DNA of 41,949 nucleotides from Candidatus Alectryocaccomicrobium excrementavium (GCA_018716755.1 DVJN01000062.1:1-41949), one strand, 5' to 3'. Numbered from the stretch's first letter, positions 10,452-20,068 are shown. Notes: generated by a model not told the origin, from the sequence alone. Translations and numbers: made by a program.

Positions 10452-12368
10452 TCAAAATCCGTCGTTCGCCAGATCCACATATTTGGTCTGGTTGCGCAGC
10501 GGCTGAAAGGGCTTGCCGCCATCCTCATAGAACTTGCCAAAGAACTCGATGTACTGCAGGCGGCAACTGTGCACATACGCGCCCAGCGCGTTGATGCCCA
10601 AATTGAACGTGTGCCCCACCGCCAGGATCAGCACGGCGAAAATCGTGCCAAACCAACTGCCCGCCACCATGCCTGCCAGCGTGTTAAAGGCCATGCCGAT
10701 CATACCCGTGGCCAGGCCCATGCCGAACAGGCGCGCGTAGCTCAGCACATCGGAAACGTAGCTCGTGGCGCCATACAGAGCGCTGAAACCGCCCACCAGC
10801 TTGCTGGCCACGTTTTTCCGCTCGCGCCCCGCCGTGAAAAAGATGCCCACGGCGCTGGGAATGGCGATGTACGCGCCCACGCGCACATTCAAAAACATCA
10901 CGCCCAGGCCGCTCAAAAACACGATCCAGAAAACCTGGTCGAAAACCGCCGCCCAGATTTTTCCGCGCCGGATGTTCATATACGCGGCCACGCCCAGGCC
11001 CACAAACAGGTGCACCGCGCCCAGGATTGCGCACAGTATCAGCGATTTCAAGGGATCGCTGGTGAACGTAAAGCCCAATGGCTGCGGCGCGCCGTCAATC
11101 GAAAAGAACCCGCCCAACAGGTAGCCCCAGATCGCCGTCGCTACGCCGCCCAGCGCCAGGATCCACAGCATACCGCCGCGATTTTGTTTTTTCAGCTTGG
11201 AATAGGCGAAAAAGCAGGTGACCGCCATGATGATCCCATACCCCGCGTCCGACATCATCATGCCGAAGAAGCACAGGAAGAAAGGCATCATCACCGCCGT
11301 GGGATCGAAGCCGCGATACGCCGGCAACGAATACATGCCCACGATCGATTCAAACGGCGAGATGGCGGGGCCGTTTTTCAGCTGCACGGGCGGCTCCTCA
11401 TCCTCCGCCGGAGCGGCGAATTCCATTTCCACATCCCGCGTAACCCTGAGCAGCGCTTCGCGCACCGCGCTTTCCGCCTCCGCGGGCGTCCACGCCGTGA
11501 GGATGAACGCCGCCTGTGTTTCCAGCAGGCGGGAACAGGCGGCCAGCCGGTCGCGCTCCAGCGCGTAGAGATCGCGCAGAATCTGGATTTCGCGGATGTG
11601 CCGGGCAATTTCCTTCAGGCGCGCGTCGAGCTGCGCAAACCGCTGCGGCACTTCTTTTTCGGCAAACGCCTGCAACCGCGCGATCTCCTCCCGCGCCGGC
11701 ACGGCGATATCGAGAAAAACGCGCGTGCCGCCGCAATCGCGCAACAGGGCTTCCAGCGCCTGTGCGTCCACGCGGTGCGCGGCCACGAGCGCGTTTTGCG
11801 CTTCCAGCGTTTTGCCGCACATCACAAGGCCGGGCGCGACGCTCAGCCCCATCAGGCCCTCCTCAAACGCGCCCCACGCGCGGTTGGGCACGCTGATGAG
11901 CGAAACCAGCGCGCATTTGGTGTCGCGAATCTGGTTGAGCGGCTCCTCCACAACGCGCCAGGGCAAAAGCTGCTCCTTTTGCGCGTTGGCCCGAGCGGCG
12001 CGCGCTCGCCATTCCAGCCGCTCGCGCTCCACGCCTTCTATCTCTTCGATCCAGCCCAGAATGCGCTTTTCGTTCCCGCGAATGTTTTCCATGAGCTTGG
12101 CATCCGCCGCGGGGCGTGGATCGAAAATGCCCCTTTTCTCGCGCGCCAACGGCGCGAGCCGGGCAATGCCCTCATCCATGCGCGCGATCCACTCCGCAAG
12201 CTGCGCCCCGCGCGGGTTCGCTTCCTGCAGAAGCGGCGCGAGCGCCTCGCCGTCCTCTGGCCGCTCCATCACCTGCACGCAGCCCAGCTTTTGCAGCTGG
12301 CGCATGAGCCGCTCCTGGTCGCGCCGGAGCGCAACCAGGGTCAGCTTTTTCATTTCAGTGATTGCCAT
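10452..12368 (-). CDS. ntpI: V-type ATP synthase subunit I
   Basis: MAITEMKKLTLVALRRDQERLMRQLQKLGCVQV; C-terminal membrane domain with YSLPAYRGFDPTAVMMPFFLCFFGMMMSDAGYG. Confidence 0.95.
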   Translation of the reverse strand: MAITEMKKLTLVALRRDQERLMRQLQKLGCVQVMERPEDGEALAPLLQEANPRGAQLAEWIARMDEGIARLAPLAREKRGIFDPRPAADAKLMENIRGNEKRILGWIEEIEGVERERLEWRARAARANAQKEQLLPWRVVEEPLNQIRDTKCALVSLISVPNRAWGAFEEGLMGLSVAPGLVMCGKTLEAQNALVAAHRVDAQALEALLRDCGGTRVFLDIAVPAREEIARLQAFAEKEVPQRFAQLDARLKEIARHIREIQILRDLYALERDRLAACSRLLETQAAFILTAWTPAEAESAVREALLRVTRDVEMEFAAPAEDEEPPVQLKNGPAISPFESIVGMYSLPAYRGFDPTAVMMPFFLCFFGMMMSDAGYGIIMAVTCFFAYSKLKKQNRGGMLWILALGGVATAIWGYLLGGFFSIDGAPQPLGFTFTSDPLKSLILCAILGAVHLFVGLGVAAYMNIRRGKIWAAVFDQVFWIVFLSGLGVMFLNVRVGAYIAIPSAVGIFFTAGRERKNVASKLVGGFSALYGATSYVSDVLSYARLFGMGLATGMIGMAFNTLAGMVAGSWFGTIFAVLILAVGHTFNLGINALGAYVHSCRLQYIEFFGKFYEDGGKPFQPLRNQTKYVDLANDGF

Positions 12369-12678
12369 TGCCTGCGATCCTTTCGAAAATGGACTGCGCA
12401 GCGCGGGAAACACGCCCCTGCGCCACCTGCTTCAGCGCCTGCCGGTCGGCGCTGCGCCGCGTTTCTATGGCGCGCACATCCGCCTCCGCACGCTTTTGCG
12501 CTTCGCGAAGCCGTTGCGCCACGGCTTCGCGCGTTTTCTCATTCTCCGCGCGTTCCTGTTCCCGCAGAGCCTCCTGCGCGCGCCGGGCAATCTCCCGCGC
12601 TTCTGTCCCGGCGGCCTCGCGAATCTCCTCCGCCTTTTGCTCTGCGGCGCGAATTTCCTCCAGCAGCGAAACCGCCAT
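12355..12678 (-). CDS. V-type ATPase G/H-like small coiled-coil subunit
   Basis: 107-aa charged coiled-coil protein at the start of the ATPase operon, overlapping the ntpI start. Confidence 0.8.
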   Translation of the reverse strand: MAVSLLEEIRAAEQKAEEIREAAGTEAREIARRAQEALREQERAENEKTREAVAQRLREAQKRAEADVRAIETRRSADRQALKQVAQGRVSRAAQSIFERIAGNGNH

Positions 12679-12690
12679 GGCTGCACCTCC

Positions 12691-13320
12691 TTATTTTGTG
12701 CCGAACAGGCGGTCGCCCGCGTCGCCCAGGCCGGGCACGATATAGCCGTGCTCGTTGAGGTGCGAATCCACCGCCGCAATGTAAATGTCCACGTCCGGAT
12801 GCTCGTCCATCACCTTTTTGATGCCCTCGGGGGCGCCCAGCAGGCAGACCAGCTTGATGGAATTGCAGCCGCGCTTTTTGAGGAAATCGATCGCCGCGCA
12901 GGAAGAGCCGCCCGTGGCCAGCATGGGATCGAGCACGATCAGATTGCGCTCCGCCGCGTCCACCGGCAATTTGCAATAGTATTCCACCGGCTTGAGCGTT
13001 TCCGGATCGCGATACAGGCCGATATGCCCCACCTTTGCCGCGGGAACCAGCTTGAGGATGCCATCCACCATGCCCAGGCCGGCGCGCAGAATCGGGATCA
13101 CGCCCAGCTTGCGGCCGCTGAGCATCTTGGTCTGGCAGCGGCAGATCGGCGTGTCGACCTCCACATCCTCCAGCGGCAGGTCGCGCGTGGCCTCGTAGGT
13201 GAGCAGCATGGAGATTTCCTCGAGCAATTCGCGGAATTCCTTGATTCCCGTGTCCTTATTGCGCATAATCGAGAGCTTGTGCTGCACCAACGGATGATCC
13301 AGAACGTGTAAAGTGCCCAT
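12691..13320 (-). CDS. upp: uracil phosphoribosyltransferase
   Basis: [75 protein letters not shown]. Confidence 0.97.
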   Translation of the reverse strand: MGTLHVLDHPLVQHKLSIMRNKDTGIKEFRELLEEISMLLTYEATRDLPLEDVEVDTPICRCQTKMLSGRKLGVIPILRAGLGMVDGILKLVPAAKVGHIGLYRDPETLKPVEYYCKLPVDAAERNLIVLDPMLATGGSSCAAIDFLKKRGCNSIKLVCLLGAPEGIKKVMDEHPDVDIYIAAVDSHLNEHGYIVPGLGDAGDRLFGTK

Positions 13321-13365
13321 ACGCTTGCCTCCTTAAAATTCATGGAAATTCCAACATTCTGGTTT

Positions 13366-13394
13366 ATTATAGCAGGGAATGCAATTCCTTGCAA
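13366..13394 (-). promoter_or_regulatory. sigma-70-type promoter for upp (and probably the V-ATPase genes)
   Basis: Minus strand TTGCAA-N17-TATAAT. Confidence 0.75.
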
Positions 13395-13516
13395 GCGCTA
13401 TTTCGGGCCAGAGCGCATTTTGCCCGGATATGTTGCCACAATTCGCGTCGCTTTATACATTTATTTTACAAATTCTTGAGATACAAAATCGCGACTTCAT
13501 TCGCGCAGGCCGCAGA

Positions 13517-13545
13517 TTGACATTTGCACCGTATTTTGGTATGAT
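13517..13545 (+). promoter_or_regulatory. near-consensus sigma-70-type promoter for the M28 peptidase gene
   Basis: TTGACA-N17-TATGAT. Confidence 0.85.
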
Positions 13546-13581
13546 AAACGCACAACAATTCGTCTGGAAAGGAAAATTTTT

Positions 13582-14859
13582 ATGGACACATCCGCCCATC
13601 GCGCGTTTGCGCTGCTCAAGGCGCTCGCATATGAGCGCGTAAGTTGCTCCGAAGCGGAGAAAGCCGCTGCCAACCATCTTATGGAAGAAGCCCGCGCCGC
13701 CGGCGCGCAGGTGCATCTGGAGCCGTTTGCCGTGCCCTGCGGCCGCGTGCGGCGCGCCAAGCTCGCCGTCACCGAACCTTATTATAAGGAATATTTCGCC
13801 ACCGGCTACGAGCGCTCCGCCTCCACGCCGCCGGAGGGACTGGACGCGGAGTTTTTCTACGCGGAAGACGTTTTGCCCGCGCACCTCGCGCAGGCCAGTG
13901 GCAAGATCGTGCTCATCAACGGCCGCCTGCGCCGGGGGGATTACGAAAAGCTGCAAAAGGCGGGCGCCGCCGCGATCCTGACCTTTTCCGGCACCCTGCT
14001 CGACCGCGAAAGCGAAACGGATTGCGATATTCGCAAGCTGCGCGAAACGCTCACCGAGCCGTTTGGCTTCGCCGTGGCGCTCAACCTGCGCGCAGCGGAC
14101 GCGGCGGAAATTGTGCGCCGCGGCGCGAAAACGATGCACATCGAGCTGGAAAGCGAGTGCTACGACGGCGAAAGCCAGAACGTATGCGCCCGGATCCCGG
14201 GCACGGACCGCGCCGGTGAAATCATTTCCTTCGGCGCGCACTACGACAGCGTGTACTTCTCCACCGGCGTGTACGATAACATGGCCGGCAGCGTGATTCT
14301 CATGGAGCTTTTGCGCCATTTTGCCGCGCATCCGCCGCGGCGCACGCTGCTGTTTAACTGGTACGGTTCCGAAGAACAGGGTCTTCTGGGCAGCAAGGCG
14401 TATGTCGCCGCGCATGAAGCCGAGCTCAAGGATCACGTTCTGATGATCAATCTGGATGTAGCCGCGCCCACGCTGGGCCAGAACAGCGCGCCCGTGCTGG
14501 GCACCGAAGCCGCTGTTGGCTATGTAGACGCGCTGATGAAAGAACTGGGCATTGCCTGCAAAACGACGCTCGACATCTATTCCAGCGATTGTATACCCTT
14601 TGCGGACAAGGGCGTGCCCGCCGTGAACCTGTGCCGCTTCGGCGCGCCAGGCGCGAATTTCATCCACGACCGCCGCGATAGCCTCAAGAGCCGCTATATC
14701 GACGAGCGCTCTCTGGGCATCACGCTGCGGCAGGCGCTGCACTTGGCAGATCGCGTGGCAAACGCCGCCGTTTGCCCCATCGAGCGCAAGGTCAGCAAGG
14801 AAATCCGCGAAAAAGTGGACAAATACCTCTTCAAAAAGAAGGAAAACGAAGAAGAATAG
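13582..14859 (+). CDS. M28-family metallopeptidase (aminopeptidase)
   Basis: FGAHYDSVYFSTGVYDNMAGSVILMELL...LLFNWYGSEEQGLLGSKAYV, M28 zinc-ligand motifs. Confidence 0.92.
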   Translation: MDTSAHRAFALLKALAYERVSCSEAEKAAANHLMEEARAAGAQVHLEPFAVPCGRVRRAKLAVTEPYYKEYFATGYERSASTPPEGLDAEFFYAEDVLPAHLAQASGKIVLINGRLRRGDYEKLQKAGAAAILTFSGTLLDRESETDCDIRKLRETLTEPFGFAVALNLRAADAAEIVRRGAKTMHIELESECYDGESQNVCARIPGTDRAGEIISFGAHYDSVYFSTGVYDNMAGSVILMELLRHFAAHPPRRTLLFNWYGSEEQGLLGSKAYVAAHEAELKDHVLMINLDVAAPTLGQNSAPVLGTEAAVGYVDALMKELGIACKTTLDIYSSDCIPFADKGVPAVNLCRFGAPGANFIHDRRDSLKSRYIDERSLGITLRQALHLADRVANAAVCPIERKVSKEIREKVDKYLFKKKENEEE

Positions 14860-14883
14860 CTCCGCGCAAAGGAAGGGATTGCC

Positions 14884-15192
14884 ATGCGGGAATATGAAGT
14901 CTGCTCCGTTTGCGAAAAAGGCATCACGCTCAAACGGGGCAAGGAGGAATGTTTCGTCGGTTTCCAGGCGTGTGCCGCCAACGCACCCCTGCAAAAGGGC
15001 GGAAATTGTGTGGCGCTGCGCAACACCTCCACCCTGGAATTTGCCTTCTTCACTGCGCCGCCCACCATCGTCTGCTTTCAGGCGCATGGATGGAAAAAGC
15101 GCTTCGGCAGGCAGGACGGCGCAAAGCGCTTTCAGGAACTGCTGGCCGAAATCGAAAAATATGGGTATTCCACCGCGGAATTGCCGCAATGA
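14884..15192 (+). CDS. small hypothetical protein
   Basis: 102-aa ORF with good SD (AAGGAAGGG) directly after the peptidase; N-terminal CSVCEKGITLKRGKEEC. Confidence 0.65.
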   Translation: MREYEVCSVCEKGITLKRGKEECFVGFQACAANAPLQKGGNCVALRNTSTLEFAFFTAPPTIVCFQAHGWKKRFGRQDGAKRFQELLAEIEKYGYSTAELPQ

Positions 15193-15278
15193 CGCGCAAA
15201 ATTCGCTTTCCAAAAAGTGGCGCGGCCACGGCGGAGGAACCACCAGGCGCGCTACAGGCCGCAAATTGCCCACAAAAT

Positions 15279-15312
15279 GGCCGGCGGGAAACTCCCGCCG
15301 GCACAATTTTTT
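15279..15312. terminator. inverted repeat / terminator between convergent genes
   Basis: GCCGGCGGGaaactCCCGCCGGCacaATTTTTT on the plus strand. Confidence 0.8.
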
Positions 15313-16403
15313 CAGAAGAACACCGGTTGCCCGGTCTTGCTGCTTTGGTAGATGGCCTCCAGAATCTGCGTAACCACATAGGCCTGTTCAGGCTTGACGA
15401 CGAGAGGCTTCGAATCGTCCTTTACGTGATCGATCCACATGCGCGCTTCGATTTCGTGCGGCTTGCCCGCGCCCACGCCCTCGAAGAAGGCCGCGCCGCT
15501 ATCCATCGTCAGATCCGGGATGGTGGTGTACAGCCGGGAGAACTTTTCGCCGTTGATGCGCAGCGCGTCGCCCTCGCCGATCATGTCCGCACCGGCCTTA
15601 TCGCCGCACAGAATGGTCTTGGCCTCGTCCACCAGCAGCGTGTTGAGCGCCCAGCTGGCTTCCAGAGAGATGACCGCGCCGTTCTTCATGCGCACAAAGC
15701 CAAAGGCGCTGTCCTCCACCGTGAACTTTTTGGGATCCCAACTGCCCCAGGCGTTGGCGGCATTTTCCGTGTCCGCCAGCTTGCGGAACGTCTGCCCCAC
15801 GACCATGGCAGGCTCGTAGTTGTCCATCTCCCACAGCGTGAGATCGAGCGCGTGCGTGCCAATGTCGATCAGCGGGCCGCCGCCCTGGTTTTCCTCATCC
15901 AGGAACACGCCCCAGGTGGGCACGGCGCGGCGGCGCACCGCCTGCGCGCGCGCATAATACACATTGCCCAGTTCGCCCGCTTCGCACAGCTTTTTAAGGT
16001 ACCAGCTATTGGCGCGATAGCGGTTCTGATAACCGATGGTGAGCTTTTTGCCCGTGCGCCTGGCCGCGTCGAGCATTTTCCTGGCCTCCGCGGAATTGAT
16101 CGCCATGGGCTTTTCGCACATCACATGCTTGCCAGATTCCAACGCGTCCACGGTGATGAACGAATGCTGCTTATTGGGCGTGAGCACATGCACCACATCG
16201 AGATCCAGTTCCAGCAACCTGCGGTAATCCGCAAAGACCTTCGCGCCCGGCGCGCCATACCCGGCGGCGGCCTTCACCGCGCGCTCTTCCACAATGTCGC
16301 AAAACGCGCAAAGCTCCACATCCGGCAGCTTGCTCAGCGCAGGCAGGTGCTTGCTGTTGGCGATTCCGCCGCACCCAATGATGCCAATCCTGACCTTATC
16401 CAT
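15312..16403 (-). CDS. Gfo/Idh/MocA-family oxidoreductase
   Basis: MDKVRIGIIGCGGIANSKHLPAL, HVLTPNKQHSFITVDALESGKHVMCEKPMA; start set at the ATG with optimal SD spacing. Confidence 0.93.
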   Translation of the reverse strand: MDKVRIGIIGCGGIANSKHLPALSKLPDVELCAFCDIVEERAVKAAAGYGAPGAKVFADYRRLLELDLDVVHVLTPNKQHSFITVDALESGKHVMCEKPMAINSAEARKMLDAARRTGKKLTIGYQNRYRANSWYLKKLCEAGELGNVYYARAQAVRRRAVPTWGVFLDEENQGGGPLIDIGTHALDLTLWEMDNYEPAMVVGQTFRKLADTENAANAWGSWDPKKFTVEDSAFGFVRMKNGAVISLEASWALNTLLVDEAKTILCGDKAGADMIGEGDALRINGEKFSRLYTTIPDLTMDSGAAFFEGVGAGKPHEIEARMWIDHVKDDSKPLVVKPEQAYVVTQILEAIYQSSKTGQPVFF

Positions 16404-16516
16404 CTTCATCCTCCTCAGTAACGGGCTTTGCCTGCTATTATAGCGTAAAACACGCGCGGCCACAAGAGCCGCGCGCGCATTCAGCAAAACTTTATAGTGC
16501 GCGAAGAGAAACCTCT

Positions 16517-17059
16517 TTACGCATTTTCCGGCTCCAGCAGGCCGTAACCGCCATCCTGCCGCTTATACACGACGCAGGCGCTCTCCGTATCGATATTGAG
16601 GAAGAGGAAGAAATTGTGGCCCAGCATTTCCATCTGGGCAATGGCATCCTCCACGTCCATGGGCTTCACCAGGAAGCGCTTGACACGCACCAGCTGCGGG
16701 GCGGATTCTTCCGCTTCGTCCTCCGGCACGGCTTCTTCCGCCACCACCGGCTCGAACGCGCCCGCGCGCAGGCCCTTTTCCAGCTTCGTGCGATGCCGGC
16801 GAATCTGCCGCACCATCTTATCGATGGCGGTATCGATGCTGGCATACATATCGTTGGTCACTTCTTCAGCGCGCAGAATCACGCCCCGCAGCGCCACCGT
16901 CACTTCGGCGATGTTGCGCCCGCCGCGCTCCTGCGAAATGCGCACCTGCACTTCCGTATCCGGGCGGAAGAACCGCTCCAGCTTGGCAGCTTTCTTTTCC
17001 ACGTGCGCGCGAATGCTATCGGTAATTTGCATATTGCGGCCATTGATGTTCAAAATCAT
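16517..17059 (-). CDS. hpf: ribosome hibernation-promoting factor, long form
   Basis: GRNMQITDSIRAHVEKKAAKLERFF; C-terminal dimerisation domain VRVKRFLVKPMDVEDAIAQMEMLGHNFFLFLN. Confidence 0.95.
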   Translation of the reverse strand: MILNINGRNMQITDSIRAHVEKKAAKLERFFRPDTEVQVRISQERGGRNIAEVTVALRGVILRAEEVTNDMYASIDTAIDKMVRQIRRHRTKLEKGLRAGAFEPVVAEEAVPEDEAEESAPQLVRVKRFLVKPMDVEDAIAQMEMLGHNFFLFLNIDTESACVVYKRQDGGYGLLEPENA

Positions 17060-17303
17060 CGTTCATTCTCCTTTGCAAAATATTGATGGGCGACCTCAGC
17101 TATGGTTTCCATGGGAACCGCCGCCTTTCTGTGTGGTAATATTATATTCATTCGGCACGCGGCATGGATATTCCTGCTACATTTCCTCCATTGTTAAAAA
17201 TAAATTTTTCCAGTCCGGCCACTCACAGGCCGCCTTGCAGCGCTTTTTGCAAAAGGCGCTGCCAAGCCAGGATGCCCTTCGCCGCCTCCAGCCGGCGCCA
17301 AAA

Positions 17304-17345
17304 ATGCCAAAGCCCCTTGCTCATCCCAGGGCAAAGGGCTTTTCG
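17304..17345 (-). terminator. terminator of pgi
   Basis: Minus strand AAAGCCCTTTGCCCTgggatgAGCAAGGGGCTTTggcattttt. Confidence 0.7.
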
Positions 17346-17362
17346 GCCATCAAAAAGCGCAA

Positions 17363-18766
17363 TTAAAACACGTATTCGGGCTTTCCTTCCGGGCAGGCGC
17401 GCATTTCTTCGCGCTTGGCGGTGTGGATTTCGCTATCGTAGCCCATCACCGCATAGGCCGCGATCTTGGATTCTTCCACGCCCGGCTGGTTGAAAGCGTC
17501 GATTTCGAGCATCGCGCCGGTGTAGGCCGTGACCAGTTCGAAGAAATACAAGAGCTGGCCCACGGTTTCCGCGTTCACGGCGGGCAGAGTGATGGTCTGG
17601 CTCATGCGGCCCGCGCGCAAAAGCGCGTATTCCGTGCCCCGGCGCTCGGCCTCGATCAGCTGGTTGTGGCTCTTGCCACCCAGGAAAGCGATGGTGGGAA
17701 TATCGCTGCAGCCGTGCGGAATGGGGGTTTCGGCGCGGAAATTTTCCACCTTCAGGAAGGTGACCACCTTATCGAACGGGCCTTCCGTATAAAGCTGCAG
17801 CTGGGAGTGCTGGTCGGTCACGCCCAGGGTTTTCACCGGGGTCTGCCCCACGTTCACGGGCTTGCCGGAAAGCGTGACATTCTTGCCCAGGCTCTCCGCC
17901 CACAGTTGCGCGTACCAGTCGCTCATCAGCTTGAGCGAATCCGCGTAAGGCATCATCACGGAGATGTTCGCGCCTTTCTGCATGGCGATGTACATCAACA
18001 CCGCCTCGAACAGGGCGACGTTTTCGAACAGATCCGCGCTGCCGCAGCGCTCGTCCATATCCTTCGCGCCCGCGAGCAGGCCGCGAACGTCAATCCCCGT
18101 GACTGCCGCCGCCAGCAGGCCCACCGGGCACAGCTCCGAGAAGCGGCCGCCCACGCCATCGGGAATATAGAAGGTTTCATAGCCTTCGCGCTGGGCGATC
18201 TTGATCAAAAAGCCCTTCTTTTCCGAAGTGGTGACGATGATGTGGCGCTTGTAATCCTCGCCAACGGCCTTTTTGAGCGCGTCCAGAATGATCAGATACT
18301 GGCTCATGGTTTCGGCCGTACCGCCGGACTTGGTGATGACGTTGAAGCACGTCTTTTTCAGATCGATCACATCGAGCAGCGAAGCCATGCGCTCGGGATC
18401 GATGTTATCCTCCACGTACAGGCGCGGGCCGGGACGCTTGCCAGCGGGCAATTCGTTGTAGCGCAGATGGTTGAGCGCCTGCTGCACCGCCAGCGGGCCG
18501 AGCGCGCTGCCGCCAATGCCCAGCACCACAAACGCATCGAATTCGCCCGCGATGCGCCGGGCCGCCGCCTCAATGCGCTCCACCACATCGCCCTGGTTGT
18601 ATGGCAGATCCATCCAGCCCTGCATGCCCTTGCCCCGGTTCGCCTCCACCTGCGCATAGGCGCTCGCAGCCTTTTCGGCCATGCCGGCCAGTTCCTGCCG
18701 GGAAATTCCCTTATCGCCAAGCATATCCGCCATCATGCGGTTTGCATCCAATCGAATCCTGTTCAT
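17363..18766 (-). CDS. pgi: glucose-6-phosphate isomerase
   Basis: VVLGIGGSALGPLAVQQAL, VITKSGGTAETMSQYLI, LGVTDQHSQLQLYTEGPFDK; start ATG at 18766. Confidence 0.97.
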   Translation of the reverse strand: MNRIRLDANRMMADMLGDKGISRQELAGMAEKAASAYAQVEANRGKGMQGWMDLPYNQGDVVERIEAAARRIAGEFDAFVVLGIGGSALGPLAVQQALNHLRYNELPAGKRPGPRLYVEDNIDPERMASLLDVIDLKKTCFNVITKSGGTAETMSQYLIILDALKKAVGEDYKRHIIVTTSEKKGFLIKIAQREGYETFYIPDGVGGRFSELCPVGLLAAAVTGIDVRGLLAGAKDMDERCGSADLFENVALFEAVLMYIAMQKGANISVMMPYADSLKLMSDWYAQLWAESLGKNVTLSGKPVNVGQTPVKTLGVTDQHSQLQLYTEGPFDKVVTFLKVENFRAETPIPHGCSDIPTIAFLGGKSHNQLIEAERRGTEYALLRAGRMSQTITLPAVNAETVGQLLYFFELVTAYTGAMLEIDAFNQPGVEESKIAAYAVMGYDSEIHTAKREEMRACPEGKPEYVF

Positions 18767-18860
18767 CGCGCATATCCACCTTTCCGGACAGTTTTTTATA
18801 GTATACTCTCCCAGCGTTAAATGCAAAAGCGCCGTGCGGAATTTCCGGCAGGGATTTCCA

Positions 18861-18890
18861 TTGAAAATATAGAGGGTAATATGCGATAAT
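18861..18890 (+). promoter_or_regulatory. candidate promoter for the DUF3810-like gene
   Basis: TTGAAA-N18-GATAAT. Confidence 0.5.
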
Positions 18891-18928
18891 TTATATGAAA
18901 TTTGACTCTATCTAAGGGAGTGTTTCGC

Positions 18929-19885
18929 GTGCGCAAACGGATGGTCTGGGCAATTGGCATCGCGGCGGCAGGCTTTTGCATAGCCCTGGCCGCGCGGCTG
19001 TGCGCGCCATTTTCCGCCTGGCTGACGGAATTGCTGCTCCATCGCGCGCTTCCAGCCATGAGCAGCGCATCTGCGCGCACGGCGCTTCCCGTGGGCGAGC
19101 TCTGCCTGCTGGCGGGCCTCGTGCTTGCAGCCTCCGGCCTCGTGCGCGCACTGCGCACGCGCACGCTGGGGCGCTGGATTTCCTGCGCGGCGCTGACGCT
19201 GGCGCTGCTATATTTCGCTTACGCCGCCTTATGGATGCCCCTGTACGCGCTCCCGCGCGCCGATGCCCCGGTATATGACGGCGCGGCGCTCCTATCCCTG
19301 GTCGAGGAGCTGACGGAAGAGGTAAACGCGCTGGCCGGGCGCTTTGCCGCTCCCACGCCCCGGGACGCGCTGCGGCAAGCGAATGCGCTGATGGGCGGTG
19401 GCGGCAAACTGGCGCGCTTTCCCGAATGGATGCGCCTGCTTTCCATCGCAGGCATATACCTGCCCTGGACGGCGGAAGCGCTGGTCAATCCCACCGAACC
19501 GGCCTGGACGCTCCCCTTTGTCGCCTGCCACGAGCTGGCGCACGCGCGCGGGATAGCGGGCGAGCTGGAAGCGAATCTGGTGGCCTATTACGCCTGCCTT
19601 TCCCTGGGCTCCACGGCCTTTGCCCACTCGGCCAACCTGTGCATGCTGCGCTACGCGCTGGGCGAACTGTTCCTGCGCGATGAAACCCTCTGGCAGAGGG
19701 CCTGCCAACGGCTTTCGCCCGCCGCGCGGGAGGATATGGCTTCCATCGGCGGCTTTGCCGCGCCCCGGAATGCGGCTTTGAGCGGCGCCATTTTGCGCCT
19801 GAGCGGTGACGAACGCGGGCAGGACAGCTACACGGACGTGGTGGGCGCGCTGATCGCCGCGCGCCGCAAAACATTGCATCCGTAA
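18929..19885 (+). CDS. DUF3810-like membrane protein with HExxH-like motif
   Basis: Three N-terminal TM segments, then CHELAHARGIAGELEANLVAYYACL; GTG start proposed after AAGGGAG. Confidence 0.8.
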   Translation: MRKRMVWAIGIAAAGFCIALAARLCAPFSAWLTELLLHRALPAMSSASARTALPVGELCLLAGLVLAASGLVRALRTRTLGRWISCAALTLALLYFAYAALWMPLYALPRADAPVYDGAALLSLVEELTEEVNALAGRFAAPTPRDALRQANALMGGGGKLARFPEWMRLLSIAGIYLPWTAEALVNPTEPAWTLPFVACHELAHARGIAGELEANLVAYYACLSLGSTAFAHSANLCMLRYALGELFLRDETLWQRACQRLSPAAREDMASIGGFAAPRNAALSGAILRLSGDERGQDSYTDVVGALIAARRKTLHP

Positions 19886-19935
19886 AATTATTTTAATATA
19901 TAAAGAATCGAGCGCCGGGCAAAAACGATTCTCTG

Positions 19936-19969
19936 GTTCAATTTTGCCTTTTCGGCGTTCAATTTTACC
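19936..19969 (+). promoter_or_regulatory. tandem direct repeat (operator-like)
   Basis: GTTCAATTTTGCC (19936-19948) and GTTCAATTTTACC (19957-19969), 21-bp period, ending 6 bp before the -35. Confidence 0.6.
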
Positions 19970-19975
19970 GTTATA

Positions 19976-20005
19976 TTGAAATATGCCGCGCATACATGGT
20001 ATAAT
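19976..20005 (+). promoter_or_regulatory. sigma-70-type promoter for the cohesin-like protein gene
   Basis: TTGAAA-N18-TATAAT. Confidence 0.7.
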
Positions 20006-20068
20006 TTCGTAGCATATAGGTATGTCCGCCGCCTCGTGTGCGGCAGGTATGAGTGGGAGGAAGTTTTT

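Noticed and set aside
9342-12758. 1138-aa plus-strand ORF opposite V-ATPase C/E/K/I genes
   Set aside because: Shadow of conserved minus-strand ATPase genes; Arg/His-rich translation without recognisable motifs.
13453-15306. 617-aa minus-strand ORF opposite the M28 peptidase
   Set aside because: M28 motifs and a consensus promoter support the plus strand; the minus ORF is a shadow.
16596-17366. 256-aa plus-strand ORF opposite hpf
   Set aside because: Spurious; hpf is unambiguous on the minus strand.
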